Positions 20,157 to 28,631 of a stretch of DNA of 64,000 nt are shown here, one piece after another. Position 1 is the stretch's first letter, and every line of letters starts with the position of its first letter. The stretch is from assembly GCA_023205875.1 (NCBI GenBank), contig CP060755.1:1550001-1614000 (forward strand), in the 5' to 3' direction. A model generated the notes under the pieces. That model was not told the origin of the DNA and searched no databases. It saw nothing but the letters and a program-made list of their open reading frames with translations. A program made the translations under genes and the position numbers. Origin of the DNA: Chloropicon primus (taxonomy: Eukaryota; Chlorophyta; Chloropicophyceae; Chloropicales; Chloropicaceae).

Positions 20157-20804
20157 CTAGTCTATGTGCGTGTGCTGGGTGTCAAACATCACCTTCAAGA
20201 GCCCCGGAGTCTTCAAGAGTCTGCGACCTCGCATGGCTGGGTAGACATCCTCCAAAAAGTAGTACAGGTGCCCCGCTATCATGCCTACCACATCCACCAC
20301 GGGGCTGCTCCCCAGGACGACCGAGAATATCGCAAGCACCCAAGGGAGGTAAGGCGCCGTGAAGTGGAAGAGCCCCAGGAAGCTCATGTTCACGTGCTGG
20401 TTCCTCCGCGCCCACACGTAGACCATCATGAACGTCAGGGACTGGCCCAGGAACTGTATCTGCGCGAAGCTCGCGCAAAGCAAGAGCAGCACGCCCCCGA
20501 AGAGAAGCATGTAGACGAAGTCCGCCGTCCTGCTTCGGAACGAGCCCTCCTCCAGCATCCTGCAGTACCGAGACAGGAAGAACATGTGAAATAAAAAGTC
20601 CAGCCCCAAGTTCCCGAAGAAGAAGAAGTTCGAGAACAACCGCCACACTTGCAACTTCTGTGTGATGAGCTTCAAGTTAAAGTACACCGTGAAAGGGGAG
20701 ATGACGTCAAGAGAACAAAGCACCGTCGTCAGGAAAGCCAAGGTGAGATACGTCCGAGTCACTATCGGCATCTCCTTGTACCACTCCTCTATCGACTGCG
20801 CCAT
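20157..20804 (-). CDS. DER1: Derlin (DER1-family ERAD membrane protein)
   Basis: Single exon, 215 aa from the ATG at 20804. It starts MAQSIEEWYKEMPIVTRTYL, the Derlin signature, and has about five to six hydrophobic segments, including the conserved stretches QVWRLFSNFFFFGNLGLDFL and FHMFFLSRYCRMLEEGSF, and the family's GxxxG-like region GMIAGHLYYFLEDVYP. Derlins are rhomboid-like pseudoproteases that form part of the channel returning misfolded ER proteins to the cytosol for proteasomal breakdown. Its 5' leader contains tandem copies of a C/T-rich 13-mer (20810-20852, plus strand). It is divergent from the 71-aa membrane ORF, 158 bp away. Confidence 0.93.
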   Translation of the reverse strand: MAQSIEEWYKEMPIVTRTYLTLAFLTTVLCSLDVISPFTVYFNLKLITQKLQVWRLFSNFFFFGNLGLDFLFHMFFLSRYCRMLEEGSFRSRTADFVYMLLFGGVLLLLCASFAQIQFLGQSLTFMMVYVWARRNQHVNMSFLGLFHFTAPYLPWVLAIFSVVLGSSPVVDVVGMIAGHLYYFLEDVYPAMRGRRLLKTPGLLKVMFDTQHTHID

Positions 20805-20806
20805 CT

Positions 20807-20852
20807 TCTCTCCTTCCCCACTCTCCTTCCCCACTCTCCTTTCCCACTCTCC
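20807..20852. repeat. Imperfect tandem repeat of a C/T-rich ~13-mer
   Basis: About three to four copies of a unit like CTCTCCTTCCCCA, in the Derlin leader region between Derlin and the 71-aa ORF. Confidence 0.7.
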
Positions 20853-20962
20853 TCCGTGATTCACGATGACGAAGCCGCTCTCGCGATCTGCCTGCAGCCA
20901 GAGCCTGAGCCTTGAGCGATCAGTAGTGTGGTTGTGTGTGTGTGTGCGCGCGCGTCTGAGCA

Positions 20963-21178
20963 ATGGCAGGGGCGAAGGGGAGCGTCGTGGTGAGTGAGTT
21001 GTCCTTCGTGGATTTCTTGCTGTACTTCCTCGTGGCGGTCGTGATCTTGTATGTGTTGCCCCAATACCTGAAGAGGAGGCTCATGATGCAACGGGAAAGG
21101 CTTCGGTTCGAGTACGACGCGAAGAGGAAAGAGCTGGAGGAGGACCAGAAGGTGCAGGCAGAGAGGAAGGAGCAATAG
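20963..21178 (+). CDS. Small single-pass membrane protein (71 aa), first ORF of an in-frame tandem
   Basis: 71 aa, not recognised. Residues about 12-34 are a hydrophobic membrane span (VDFLLYFLVAVVILYVLP) followed by a highly charged helix rich in Arg, Lys and Glu to the end. The arrangement suggests a membrane-anchored short coiled coil. The stop TAG at 21176-21178 is followed only 27 nt later by the ATG of the 977-aa gene, in the same reading frame and with no other stop between. So the two ORFs probably share one mRNA, either as a dicistron or through readthrough. Reality of the ORF is supported by the clear TM-coil pattern and by its position at the divergent promoter with Derlin. Confidence 0.65.
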   Translation: MAGAKGSVVVSELSFVDFLLYFLVAVVILYVLPQYLKRRLMMQRERLRFEYDAKRKELEEDQKVQAERKEQ

Positions 21179-21205
21179 GGGGCACGCCGAGGGGGAGGCC
21201 GCGCC

Positions 21206-24139
21206 ATGTCTCAACCGAATGCGGACGGGAGGGGGAAGGGGGGGGCGAAGCGAAGCACGGGGAGAAGGAAGCAGAAGAGGAAAATGCCGTATCTGGCGAA
21301 GCGGTCGCTCGAGTTCTCGGTGGACGTTGTGGAGCTCACCTCCGAGCTTAAGGGCAAGGAAACGACTTTCGATCGCGTCCTGGAGATCTTCAGAACCGCG
21401 GCGGGACAGCAGGAGGCCGAACTTGGGTATTGCAGGCATAAGCACCTGCTTCACAAGTTGGTGTTCAAGGTGCTCCTCAGGGAGTTCTCGGCCCTGCCTG
21501 AGGATGACAAGGGGCTGGAAGCGACTTGTTTGGCCTACGCGAGTCTCGTCGTGGAATTCAATCTCGTCCAAGACCTCGTGGAGGAGCTGAAGCAAGCGAC
21601 CGCACGAGGAGCGGACGAGGAGCGTGACGGGCAGGATGGAGTTCTGCGAAGAGTTTTCTCACACTTGGCTCGCGTGGACCAGGAGTTTTGGGGGCAAGTG
21701 CAAACCGGTCTGAAGCGGAAAACGGGTTTCGGGACAGGCTCCTGCAACAAACCTGGGAGAGAGCAGGGCCCACACCCTTGCAACCAGAAGAGAACTCCGA
21801 AAAAGCTGCACTTGCTGAGAGCATCTGAACGGGCGCTACTGTCATTGGAGGATTGGCCCGAGTATTTGACAAGGCAAGCTGCTTTTAAGAGGACGGACGC
21901 TTCGAACTTTTTGAATTACTTTGACGCCTTCCAGATCGCTGTGGCTGAGGCGACGGCGAAAGGGTCTGGACCGACGGAAGGTATCGCCGAGTTGGTTTTG
22001 AGGGTACTGCGTGCCGCAATGACTTTGCTGAGAAGCTTGGAAGATGCCATGAAAGTAGTGGATGCTCTTTTGCTCACGCAAAGGTTCGTTTACTTTCGCA
22101 ACTCTCTAGGGTCACTGTTCTCCAAATCATTTGTCGAGAGCTCCATTGTATCCATATCGAATAAGACTGCAAAGAACGACGAGAGTTTTGTCCTGGTGCT
22201 GAGGGAGATCCTGCTCTGTCTGTTGATCGATCCAAAGAAGACGATTGAGAAGCTCCTGCGAGGCGGATTGTGCCACAGCTCGCAGGTAGCCATCGTCGTC
22301 GACGTGTTCGTGGGCCTTCCGATACTCGTGAAGCTGAAGGACGGCGAGCCGGGTGCGTCGTGCTACACTTTGGAGATTCTGGCTTCCTTCTTTGCCGAAT
22401 TTTTGGGCGGAACGACGCGGTGCATGAACGAAGAGAGGAATCTGCTGGGCCTCATCAACGGCTTGACCGGTCATCGGGAGCCGGGAACCCTCGCGGGATC
22501 TCCAATCGAGGCAGCAGAGGTCCTGCACGTGTTTCTCGTTGCGCGGGGGGACAAAGAGGTAGCTGAAGCTTCTAGCTTCAGAATCCTGCAGCATTTGCTG
22601 GAATGCACCGTGGGCGGTGGGTCCGCGAAATGCTCGAATGGCGACGTCCTCGCCGTCATGAACATTGTTGACAAATACTGGGAGGGCAGAGACCTGTCCA
22701 AAGAGGATTCGCCTCGTCTTGGGTTTTACCTTGAGACAGCAGAAGTAGTGTCTCGCATCTCCTCCATGTGCGAGGACTGTTTGTCCACAGCGGGGGGGTC
22801 GGAAGTGATCCTGAAGGAAAAGCTGCGTTCTTTGGTTGAAGAGAGTGGCGGCGTTGTGAATGACGCAAAAAAGAGGGGAATGCTTTCGAGAATGACTTTC
22901 TTAGACTCCGAGTGCTCGTCGCAGGTTCCAACCACTAGCATTGGTTTGGTGGAGAGCCTGTGCAGCTTGGTCCTCCAACCTGCCGAGGATCCCATTGCAA
23001 TGATCAAACAAATGTTGTCCATCGACTGCGTCGCCTCTGATCGCAGCTTGGGCGCGGCACGCAGACTGACCATATGGCACATGAGCACGCGTAATCCTCC
23101 CAGTGTGTGTGGGATCATCGAAAGGCTGTGGTGGGAAATGTGCGCAAACCTCAAAGAGTGGATCAATCGCTCACCCCTGAGGGCTTTGAAGTGCGCCTTG
23201 CTCGACGTCATTGCACGGGTACTTCCGTGGTGCACCAGAGGGGAAACAAAGCATTTCTGCTGCTTCCTCTTCCCCGTGACCATTCTGCACAGACTTGGCG
23301 AGAACGTAATGTGCAGCGAGGAGTACCTTCTGTCCTCTCTGCAGGTTTTGGGTGCGACAGAGAGGGCGGAGATGAAAGTGCTGTTCACGGAGGACCTGAC
23401 GGATGCCAAGGAAATCGCGAGTGGAATTCTGAAGCTTGACTTGATCGAGAGCATCGCGAAGGGTGTCCGCGCGCTCGGATCCGTCTATGGGGAAGAGCAC
23501 GATGCCAGAATCCCTGGGCAAGCGCTTCACCAGCTATCGATTGCTCTTTGCATGGCGTGCGTTGAAAGTTTGAAATGGATGAATTCGTCCTGGACCAAGG
23601 TCTTGAGCTTGCATTGCTTTCGTGTCTTGTGCGACACCGTCTCAAGGCTCGGACGGGACAAGATAGACTGCCTGAACAACTTGGTGCTGGAGATGACTCA
23701 CATCATCTTTGATCCAGAGTTCCGGAGTGCCTACGCCTGCAAGTCACCTTTCTGGGTGGAGTGCGAAGCGGTGGTGGAGAAAATGTTTGTGGACTCTGGT
23801 GCTGACCCGACGGCCCTGGCGGAAAAGCTCTGCGCCGTCAGGTCTCCGGCAGCGCGCCAGACTCACTTGTCTCGGTTGGTGCAAGTGCTTTCCAGTGGCC
23901 TCAAGGGGAGTCCACTGGAGGACGCGATTCGATCCGCGATGCTCGCGCAGGACGCCAACGAGGACGAGGACGAGGACGAGACGTTCCACGAGGAAGAGCC
24001 CGGCTCGAAAGCCGAGGCCGGCAACGCGAGCTTGCCCGGGCTGAGGTACACGAAGAGCTTCATGCTGGGCGTGCTGGACAAGCTCTTGCAGGACCACCCA
24101 AAGCTTCCTGTTCCAGACGGTTGCACCCTGCCCTTCTGA
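21206..24139 (+). CDS. Unrecognised large helical protein (977 aa)
   Basis: Single exon, 977 aa, starting in a favourable context (GCGCCATGT). I do not recognise it. Residues 1-30 carry a very basic stretch (GRRKQKRK) that could be a nuclear localisation signal. The rest is long and mostly helical with Leu-rich amphipathic segments, like HEAT/ARM solenoids, with no catalytic motif. An acidic stretch (about 918-945, rich in Asp and Glu) lies near the end, followed by a conserved-looking tail (LRYTKSFMLGVLDKLLQDHP). Scaffold roles in DNA repair, checkpoint or ribosome assembly would fit such architecture, but this is only a guess. It converges with PyrD, 86 bp apart. Confidence 0.85.
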   Translation: MSQPNADGRGKGGAKRSTGRRKQKRKMPYLAKRSLEFSVDVVELTSELKGKETTFDRVLEIFRTAAGQQEAELGYCRHKHLLHKLVFKVLLREFSALPEDDKGLEATCLAYASLVVEFNLVQDLVEELKQATARGADEERDGQDGVLRRVFSHLARVDQEFWGQVQTGLKRKTGFGTGSCNKPGREQGPHPCNQKRTPKKLHLLRASERALLSLEDWPEYLTRQAAFKRTDASNFLNYFDAFQIAVAEATAKGSGPTEGIAELVLRVLRAAMTLLRSLEDAMKVVDALLLTQRFVYFRNSLGSLFSKSFVESSIVSISNKTAKNDESFVLVLREILLCLLIDPKKTIEKLLRGGLCHSSQVAIVVDVFVGLPILVKLKDGEPGASCYTLEILASFFAEFLGGTTRCMNEERNLLGLINGLTGHREPGTLAGSPIEAAEVLHVFLVARGDKEVAEASSFRILQHLLECTVGGGSAKCSNGDVLAVMNIVDKYWEGRDLSKEDSPRLGFYLETAEVVSRISSMCEDCLSTAGGSEVILKEKLRSLVEESGGVVNDAKKRGMLSRMTFLDSECSSQVPTTSIGLVESLCSLVLQPAEDPIAMIKQMLSIDCVASDRSLGAARRLTIWHMSTRNPPSVCGIIERLWWEMCANLKEWINRSPLRALKCALLDVIARVLPWCTRGETKHFCCFLFPVTILHRLGENVMCSEEYLLSSLQVLGATERAEMKVLFTEDLTDAKEIASGILKLDLIESIAKGVRALGSVYGEEHDARIPGQALHQLSIALCMACVESLKWMNSSWTKVLSLHCFRVLCDTVSRLGRDKIDCLNNLVLEMTHIIFDPEFRSAYACKSPFWVECEAVVEKMFVDSGADPTALAEKLCAVRSPAARQTHLSRLVQVLSSGLKGSPLEDAIRSAMLAQDANEDEDEDETFHEEEPGSKAEAGNASLPGLRYTKSFMLGVLDKLLQDHPKLPVPDGCTLPF

Positions 24140-24225
24140 GCCAAGGTGAACCACCACCAAGTAAAAACAATTGTTGTAACAAATACACCGACGAGAGTTT
24201 CTCTCTCCTCACAAAGGACGCTTGT

Positions 24226-24756
24226 TTACTCGCCACTCTCCCTTTCTTGCATCATCCTTTCGATGAAATCCACGTTGAGCTCCCTGCAAGCCTCCTCCTC
24301 CACCCCGACGACGACCTCGATGCCGTTGTCCTTCAGGGTCTGGATCCCAGTTCCAGAGACGAGGGGGTTGGGGTCCTCCATGCCCACCACGACTCTCGAA
24401 ACTCCCGCTGTCACCAGCGCCAGGCTGCAGGGCGGCGTCCTCCCGTAGTGGTTGCAAGGCTCGAGGGTCACGTAGGCTGTGGCCCCCTCGGCCTTGTTCC
24501 CGGCTGCCCTGAGCGCGAAGACCTCCGCGTGCGGCTGTCCAGCCGCGGGGTGAAAGCCTTCCCCGATCACTTGCCCGTCCCTCACGATGACGCAGCCGAC
24601 CATAGGATTTGGGTGCGTCTTTCCCCTCGCGCGTTCCGCCAATCCCAGCGCTTTGCGCATCATCTGCGCCTCATGGGACCCGCCCGGGGACGCTTGAGCC
24701 TGGCAGGCCCGCGTCGTCCCTCGAGGGCCTCTTGCTCTAGGCCCCGCGGCGACCAT
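24226..24756 (-). CDS. PYRD: Riboflavin-pathway pyrimidine deaminase (PyrD), deaminase domain only
   Basis: Single exon, 176 aa from the ATG at 24756. After about 30 residues it follows the RibD deaminase domain: EAQMMRKALGLAERARGKTHPNPMVGCVIV, abbreviated here by its ends, with zinc ligands in HAE and PCNHYGRTPPC. It deaminates the diaminopyrimidine intermediate of riboflavin synthesis, in plants inside the plastid. Bacterial RibD, and plant PyrD as I recall it, carry an additional C-terminal reductase-like domain; here the protein stops after the deaminase. The short N-terminus rich in Ala, Arg and Gly could be a transit peptide. A tandem 15-mer duplication lies just upstream at 24782-24811. 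Confidence 0.88.
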   Translation of the reverse strand: MVAAGPRARGPRGTTRACQAQASPGGSHEAQMMRKALGLAERARGKTHPNPMVGCVIVRDGQVIGEGFHPAAGQPHAEVFALRAAGNKAEGATAYVTLEPCNHYGRTPPCSLALVTAGVSRVVVGMEDPNPLVSGTGIQTLKDNGIEVVVGVEEEACRELNVDFIERMMQERESGE

Positions 24757-24781
24757 GATCACTTGATCCCCCTGAAGGCCC

Positions 24782-24811
24782 CTGGAGGCAAAAGCTCTGG
24801 AGGCAAAAGCT
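24782..24811. repeat. Tandem duplication of a 15-mer
   Basis: Two perfect adjacent copies of CTGGAGGCAAAAGCT, just upstream of the PyrD start codon (in its 5' UTR or promoter). Confidence 0.85.
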
Positions 24812-24839
24812 CTCCAAAACCATTGGGGGGCCTTTCCAA

Positions 24840-24861
24840 GTGTGTGTGTGTGTGTGTGTGT
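24840..24861. repeat. (GT)n microsatellite
   Basis: A pure GT run of about eleven units between PyrD and the Kv channel gene. Confidence 0.85.
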
Positions 24862-24950
24862 GTTTACAAGTTATGTGGGTTGGTGTTTTTATACAATGAT
24901 GATAATGGTTACCGGTTGGTTGGCGCGGCGGGACCTCATTCTTCCGCTCT

Positions 24951-26525
24951 TTAGATGGTCTCCTTCTTGACGTTAAGCGCTTTCCTGATGGTCTTCTGGA
25001 TCTGCAAGTACAAGGACTTTTTCCGGAAGGAGACCATCTCTCGAGAAAAGTTTGTTTCGATGATGGAGATGGGCAGGGCGAGCGCCAAGATACCCGTCAA
25101 GACCGAGCAAGTCCCGATGAATTTCCCCAGGGGGCTCAAAATTTCCGTGTCGCCGTACCCAACGACCGTCATGGTCTGGCACACCACCCAGAAAGTAGAA
25201 ACAATGCTGTCAAAGGGACTCTGCTGGTAGACGGCCACGCAGTCGTCCTTGAGCTTGCCGACGCTGATGGTGGAGAAGACGTCGACCACCTGCCCCTTGT
25301 ACTCGCAGTTCAGGTACGGGTCCTCCTGCAGGCACAGGTAGGGGCACAGGAACCCTACCCTCCTCCTCCAAACGTCCACCTCCTCGTCGTAGGTTCCCCT
25401 CTCCGCGTAATACAAAACGCTCGAGTAGAGGATCGTGGTGATGCTGAGGAAGAAGATCAGCATGCCCAAGGGCGTGCTGCTGTTGCTGACCGTGCCGCTC
25501 AGCACAGAGATGAAGGTCTTCATCACCTTGAAGAGCCGCAGGACTCGGGCCAGCCTCATCAGCCTCAGTATCGACAAGCCAGGGACGAGCGTCTCGCTGC
25601 TGAAGAGGTCGATGTAGAAGGGCAAAATCGCGATGAAATCGACGATGTTCATCACGTTCCTGACGAACTTGCCCTGATTCTCAGTCACGATGAACCTTGC
25701 GATGAGCTCGACCGTGAATGCGGCGACGCAAACCGTCTCTATCGACTTGAGGACCCCCTTCACGCTCTCCTGGTCCTTGACGACTGGAAGGGTCTCCACC
25801 ACAAAAATCACGCTAGACAGGAAGATGAGAGAATTGATGAACAGGGAGACCACGAAGGACATCTGGCTCGAGGCTGGCTCGTTCAGCACATCGTTCATCT
25901 TCGTGGTGAAGCTTCTCTTCTTCTCGTAATTCTGACCGTCCAGGCTGAAGCGCCGGACGAGCTGTCCGCTGCGGGCGTGCTTGTGCCACGCCTCCCAAAC
26001 GTCGCTCTGGGCCTCGATGATGACTCCGGGGTAAACCTGGGACAGGACGCTGAGGAGCTCCGGGGCCTCTTCCACCATCTTCCCCGTCTTGGTCCTCCTT
26101 TGCGGTATGAAGTACATCCTCGCCTTGTTCAGCAAAAAGGCGTGAAGGACGCTCTCGGGAAAGTTGAAGACTTTGAAGAAGTGATTCTGCAGGTCCACCT
26201 TGGTATCAAAACGCGACCAAGTCACCATCTTTGTCTTCCCCTTGAAGCGCAAAAATATTGGGAACTGCTCCCCGTAAGACTCGCAGACCTTGTTGTGGGG
26301 ACTGTCCGGCAGCTCAGACATGGCGCGCTGCATTATCGTTTGCAGCTTCAGTTTGACGCTCGTGGTTGGCGTCGGTGTCCCAAGTCCCGCAGAGTCTTGT
26401 CTCGACGAGCTCTCCAGGTTCTCGTCCCCCCCTTCACCCGCATTGATGCAGTCCTTCGCTTCCTCCTCGTCCCCTCTCACGTTTGGACTCCTCCCGCCCC
26501 TGGTCGCTTGGTTGAAGAACATCAT
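24951..26525 (-). CDS. Voltage-gated potassium channel (Kv type)
   Basis: Single exon, 524 aa. The C-terminal half has six membrane segments: S1 near MSFVVSLFINSLIFLSSVIF, S4 with spaced Arg/Lys (ILRLMRLARVLRLFKVMK), a pore helix and the selectivity filter TMTVVGYGD, then S6 (CSVLTGILALALPISIIETN with the PxxP-like hinge). The N-terminal 190 residues are soluble and contain no clear motif; they could be a T1-like tetramerisation domain. It should conduct K+ on depolarisation across the plasma membrane. The length and the single repeat indicate a tetrameric channel. An extracellular loop before the pore is long and has several Cys. It is divergent from the SPATA4-like gene. Confidence 0.92.
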   Translation of the reverse strand: MMFFNQATRGGRSPNVRGDEEEAKDCINAGEGGDENLESSSRQDSAGLGTPTPTTSVKLKLQTIMQRAMSELPDSPHNKVCESYGEQFPIFLRFKGKTKMVTWSRFDTKVDLQNHFFKVFNFPESVLHAFLLNKARMYFIPQRRTKTGKMVEEAPELLSVLSQVYPGVIIEAQSDVWEAWHKHARSGQLVRRFSLDGQNYEKKRSFTTKMNDVLNEPASSQMSFVVSLFINSLIFLSSVIFVVETLPVVKDQESVKGVLKSIETVCVAAFTVELIARFIVTENQGKFVRNVMNIVDFIAILPFYIDLFSSETLVPGLSILRLMRLARVLRLFKVMKTFISVLSGTVSNSSTPLGMLIFFLSITTILYSSVLYYAERGTYDEEVDVWRRRVGFLCPYLCLQEDPYLNCEYKGQVVDVFSTISVGKLKDDCVAVYQQSPFDSIVSTFWVVCQTMTVVGYGDTEILSPLGKFIGTCSVLTGILALALPISIIETNFSREMVSFRKKSLYLQIQKTIRKALNVKKETI

Positions 26526-27072
26526 CTTGCTAGTTCTCCTGCCAGGGACGACCCCGTGCCCTCCGTCTCCAATGCAAGCACGCGCAAAATAAAGTAGTCC
26601 AAAGAAGCGTGTTTTCTCAAGTCATCGCCTCGCACCCTGGATGGTCCGTCTTTAGCAGCAGCAAGTTTTTTCCTGTCCTCTTGTCTCCTTCCTCCATGGA
26701 CAACCCAAGGACTCGGTCTCAAGGCGAGGTCGTTCCTCGGGGCCAAGTTCTGTGTCCGCGGAAAGGGCGCACTTTCGTCCCGCAAGACCCCCCCACGCGT
26801 CCTCGTGCCTTGTTCTTGTCCTCCTGGTTCGAGCGTCCGCACCATAAAGCGGCCCAACCGGTGGGGTGGTGCTATAACCTCTCCCAGGGAGCGAGCGTCG
26901 TCGTATTCCTCTAAGAAAGGTAGAATAGAAAAGCAAGGAAATGACGTTGGACACTATCATTGACTTTGATTGAGAGGAGGGGAAAGGAAAGGGACGCGAG
27001 GCCGAGGCGAGGCGAGGGAAGGGGACGGAGAGAGACGGGACAGAGGTTTGTTCTTGGGAGAGAGGAAGCGCC
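26526..27072. other. Intergenic divergent promoter, Kv channel / CH protein
   Basis: 547 bp between divergent start codons. The last 80 bp are purine-rich (GGGACGCGAGGCCGAGGCGAGG). Open frames on both strands lack recognisable domains. I treat it as promoter and 5' UTRs. Confidence 0.45.
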
Positions 27073-28062
27073 ATGACGATTCCGAACGACGCCTTGAGTG
27101 GCAAGTTTGGTATGAAGCCTTCCGTTCCGACGCAGCCACTGAGGAGGGAGATATTGAAGTGGATGCACTCGCTAGACTTGTCACAGTCTATCAGGCAGAT
27201 ACGAAGGTAAGGACCCGACACCACCTGGAGGGGAGCTCGGCTTCTCCCCCTCCGGTGGGGGAATTGAAGGCCTGCGGCGTCTGACCACCTGTTTTTCTTT
27301 TTCTGTCTCCTCACTCGTCTTCCCCCCCGCGCAGGGATGCGATGAACGGGTACTTGGTCGCTGAGATATGCAGCAGATACTATCCTGTACGTGACACGAA
27401 AGGAAAGCGAGGGCGTGTTCCTTTTCGCCAGGCGACTGACTCCTTCTTCTTCTCGAACGCTCCTCTTCGCCTTTCAGTCCGACATACAGATGCACGGCTT
27501 TCAGAACGGCTTGTCCACTCCGGTCAAGCTGGACAACTGGCAGCAGCTTCAGAAGTTCTTCAACAAACGCGATTTGAGGGTGCCCAAGAATCTTATCGAG
27601 GACACGCTCAAGGTAAGTACACGCCGGCGAGAAGGCCTGAGAGGCCTGGAGGTCCATCCACCTGACCGCAATTTCGATGTTTGATTCGCTAAAAGGGAGT
27701 TCAAGGAGCCGCGGCGACTATGATGGAGACCTTGTACACTCTTCTAACGGAGAAAAGGTAAGTCCCTCACGACGCCTTTGGGTTTTTCCGAGGTCTGTCA
27801 TACTGATCACCCCTCGCCTCTTCCAATTCGCTCTTTGCCCGACTGTCTTTTTCTCAGCTTGCCTGAGAACGCGAAGATTCCAACGAGCCCGGGGCCAAGC
27901 TCAGAGACTGGCACGGTGAGCATAACCCCCTCGAGGAGCCAGACCAGGGCTGCGGGCTCGGGCACGCGGGATGGCACCCAGGGCTCCGATCCCATTAGGC
28001 AATCGATTCAGAACCAACCCAGCGTTGTCATTGATGACGCCAAGGTCACGCCACTCTCGTAA
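27073..28062 (+). CDS. SPATA4/SPEF1-like calponin-homology (CH_2) protein
   Basis: Five exons, 27073-27206, 27335-27386, 27478-27612, 27696-27757 and 27858-28062, give 195 aa. Spliced residues 22-120 read REILKWMHSLDLSQSIRQIR, DAMNGYLVAEICSRYYP, then KLDNWQQLQKFFNKRDLRVP and METLYTLLTEKR, which match animal SPATA4 and the SPEF1/CLAMP-type CH domain nearly domain-long. Proteins of this family bind microtubules, often in cilia and flagella. The C-terminal 65 residues are Ser/Thr-rich and disordered. All four introns have clean GTAAG/GTACG donors and pyrimidine-rich acceptors. A flagellar role is inferred from the family; it would be notable if the host has no flagella. Confidence 0.87.
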
Positions 28063-28631
28063 AGTTAAAGTCTTTTTTCTCAATATATCATAGCACTACA
28101 ACATTGATTGCACACACACACACACACCACGCACGCACACAACGCACGTAATACATAGATAGGCGGAGGGGAACAACCAGGCCCACAAGTGCCTTGCACC
28201 GTATTGAGTCCTCGATCGATCGCATCGAGGATCAGTGTTGGAGTTGGAGTTGGGAAGCACTTTCTACTTCTTGTGCGACGCTGAACCGATGCGTCTTGCT
28301 GCTTTTCAGGGCAGCATGGGGGCGCTGAAGTGGCTGGGATCCCTTCGGATATCGCCAAGGCCGGCATTGGAGTTGCGATGGACGAAACAAAGCTCTCTCC
28401 CTTCTTCTAATCTAATCCTCCTCGAGGGCCCCACGTGCGTCATTGTGAATGATTCACAACCGTTTTCGTGGGGCGAGCGTCTCGGACGAGAGGGCTAGCG
28501 CGCCAAGCTCAAGCTTGCAGTGGGTGGCGGGCTCGGTCCACGCGGAACGGAGGGGTCGAAGCCAAGCGCCCTGCCGTCCTCCCGTCTCGTTCCGCGGCGG
28601 GACTCGAGGGGAGAGAGATCTCGTCGAGACG
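28063..28631. other. Intergenic region upstream of DGAT2
   Basis: 569 bp between two plus-strand genes. It contains a short (CA)n run (28112-28128) and an inverted repeat with 7-bp arms CCTCGAT and ATCGAGG (28210-28230). The DGAT2 frame stays open upstream to 28449 without an ATG. No separate gene is supported. Confidence 0.45.

Noticed and set aside
28080-28367. 95-codon minus-strand ORF between the CH gene and DGAT2
   Set aside because: Cys/Val repeats come from the CA microsatellite; no family likeness.
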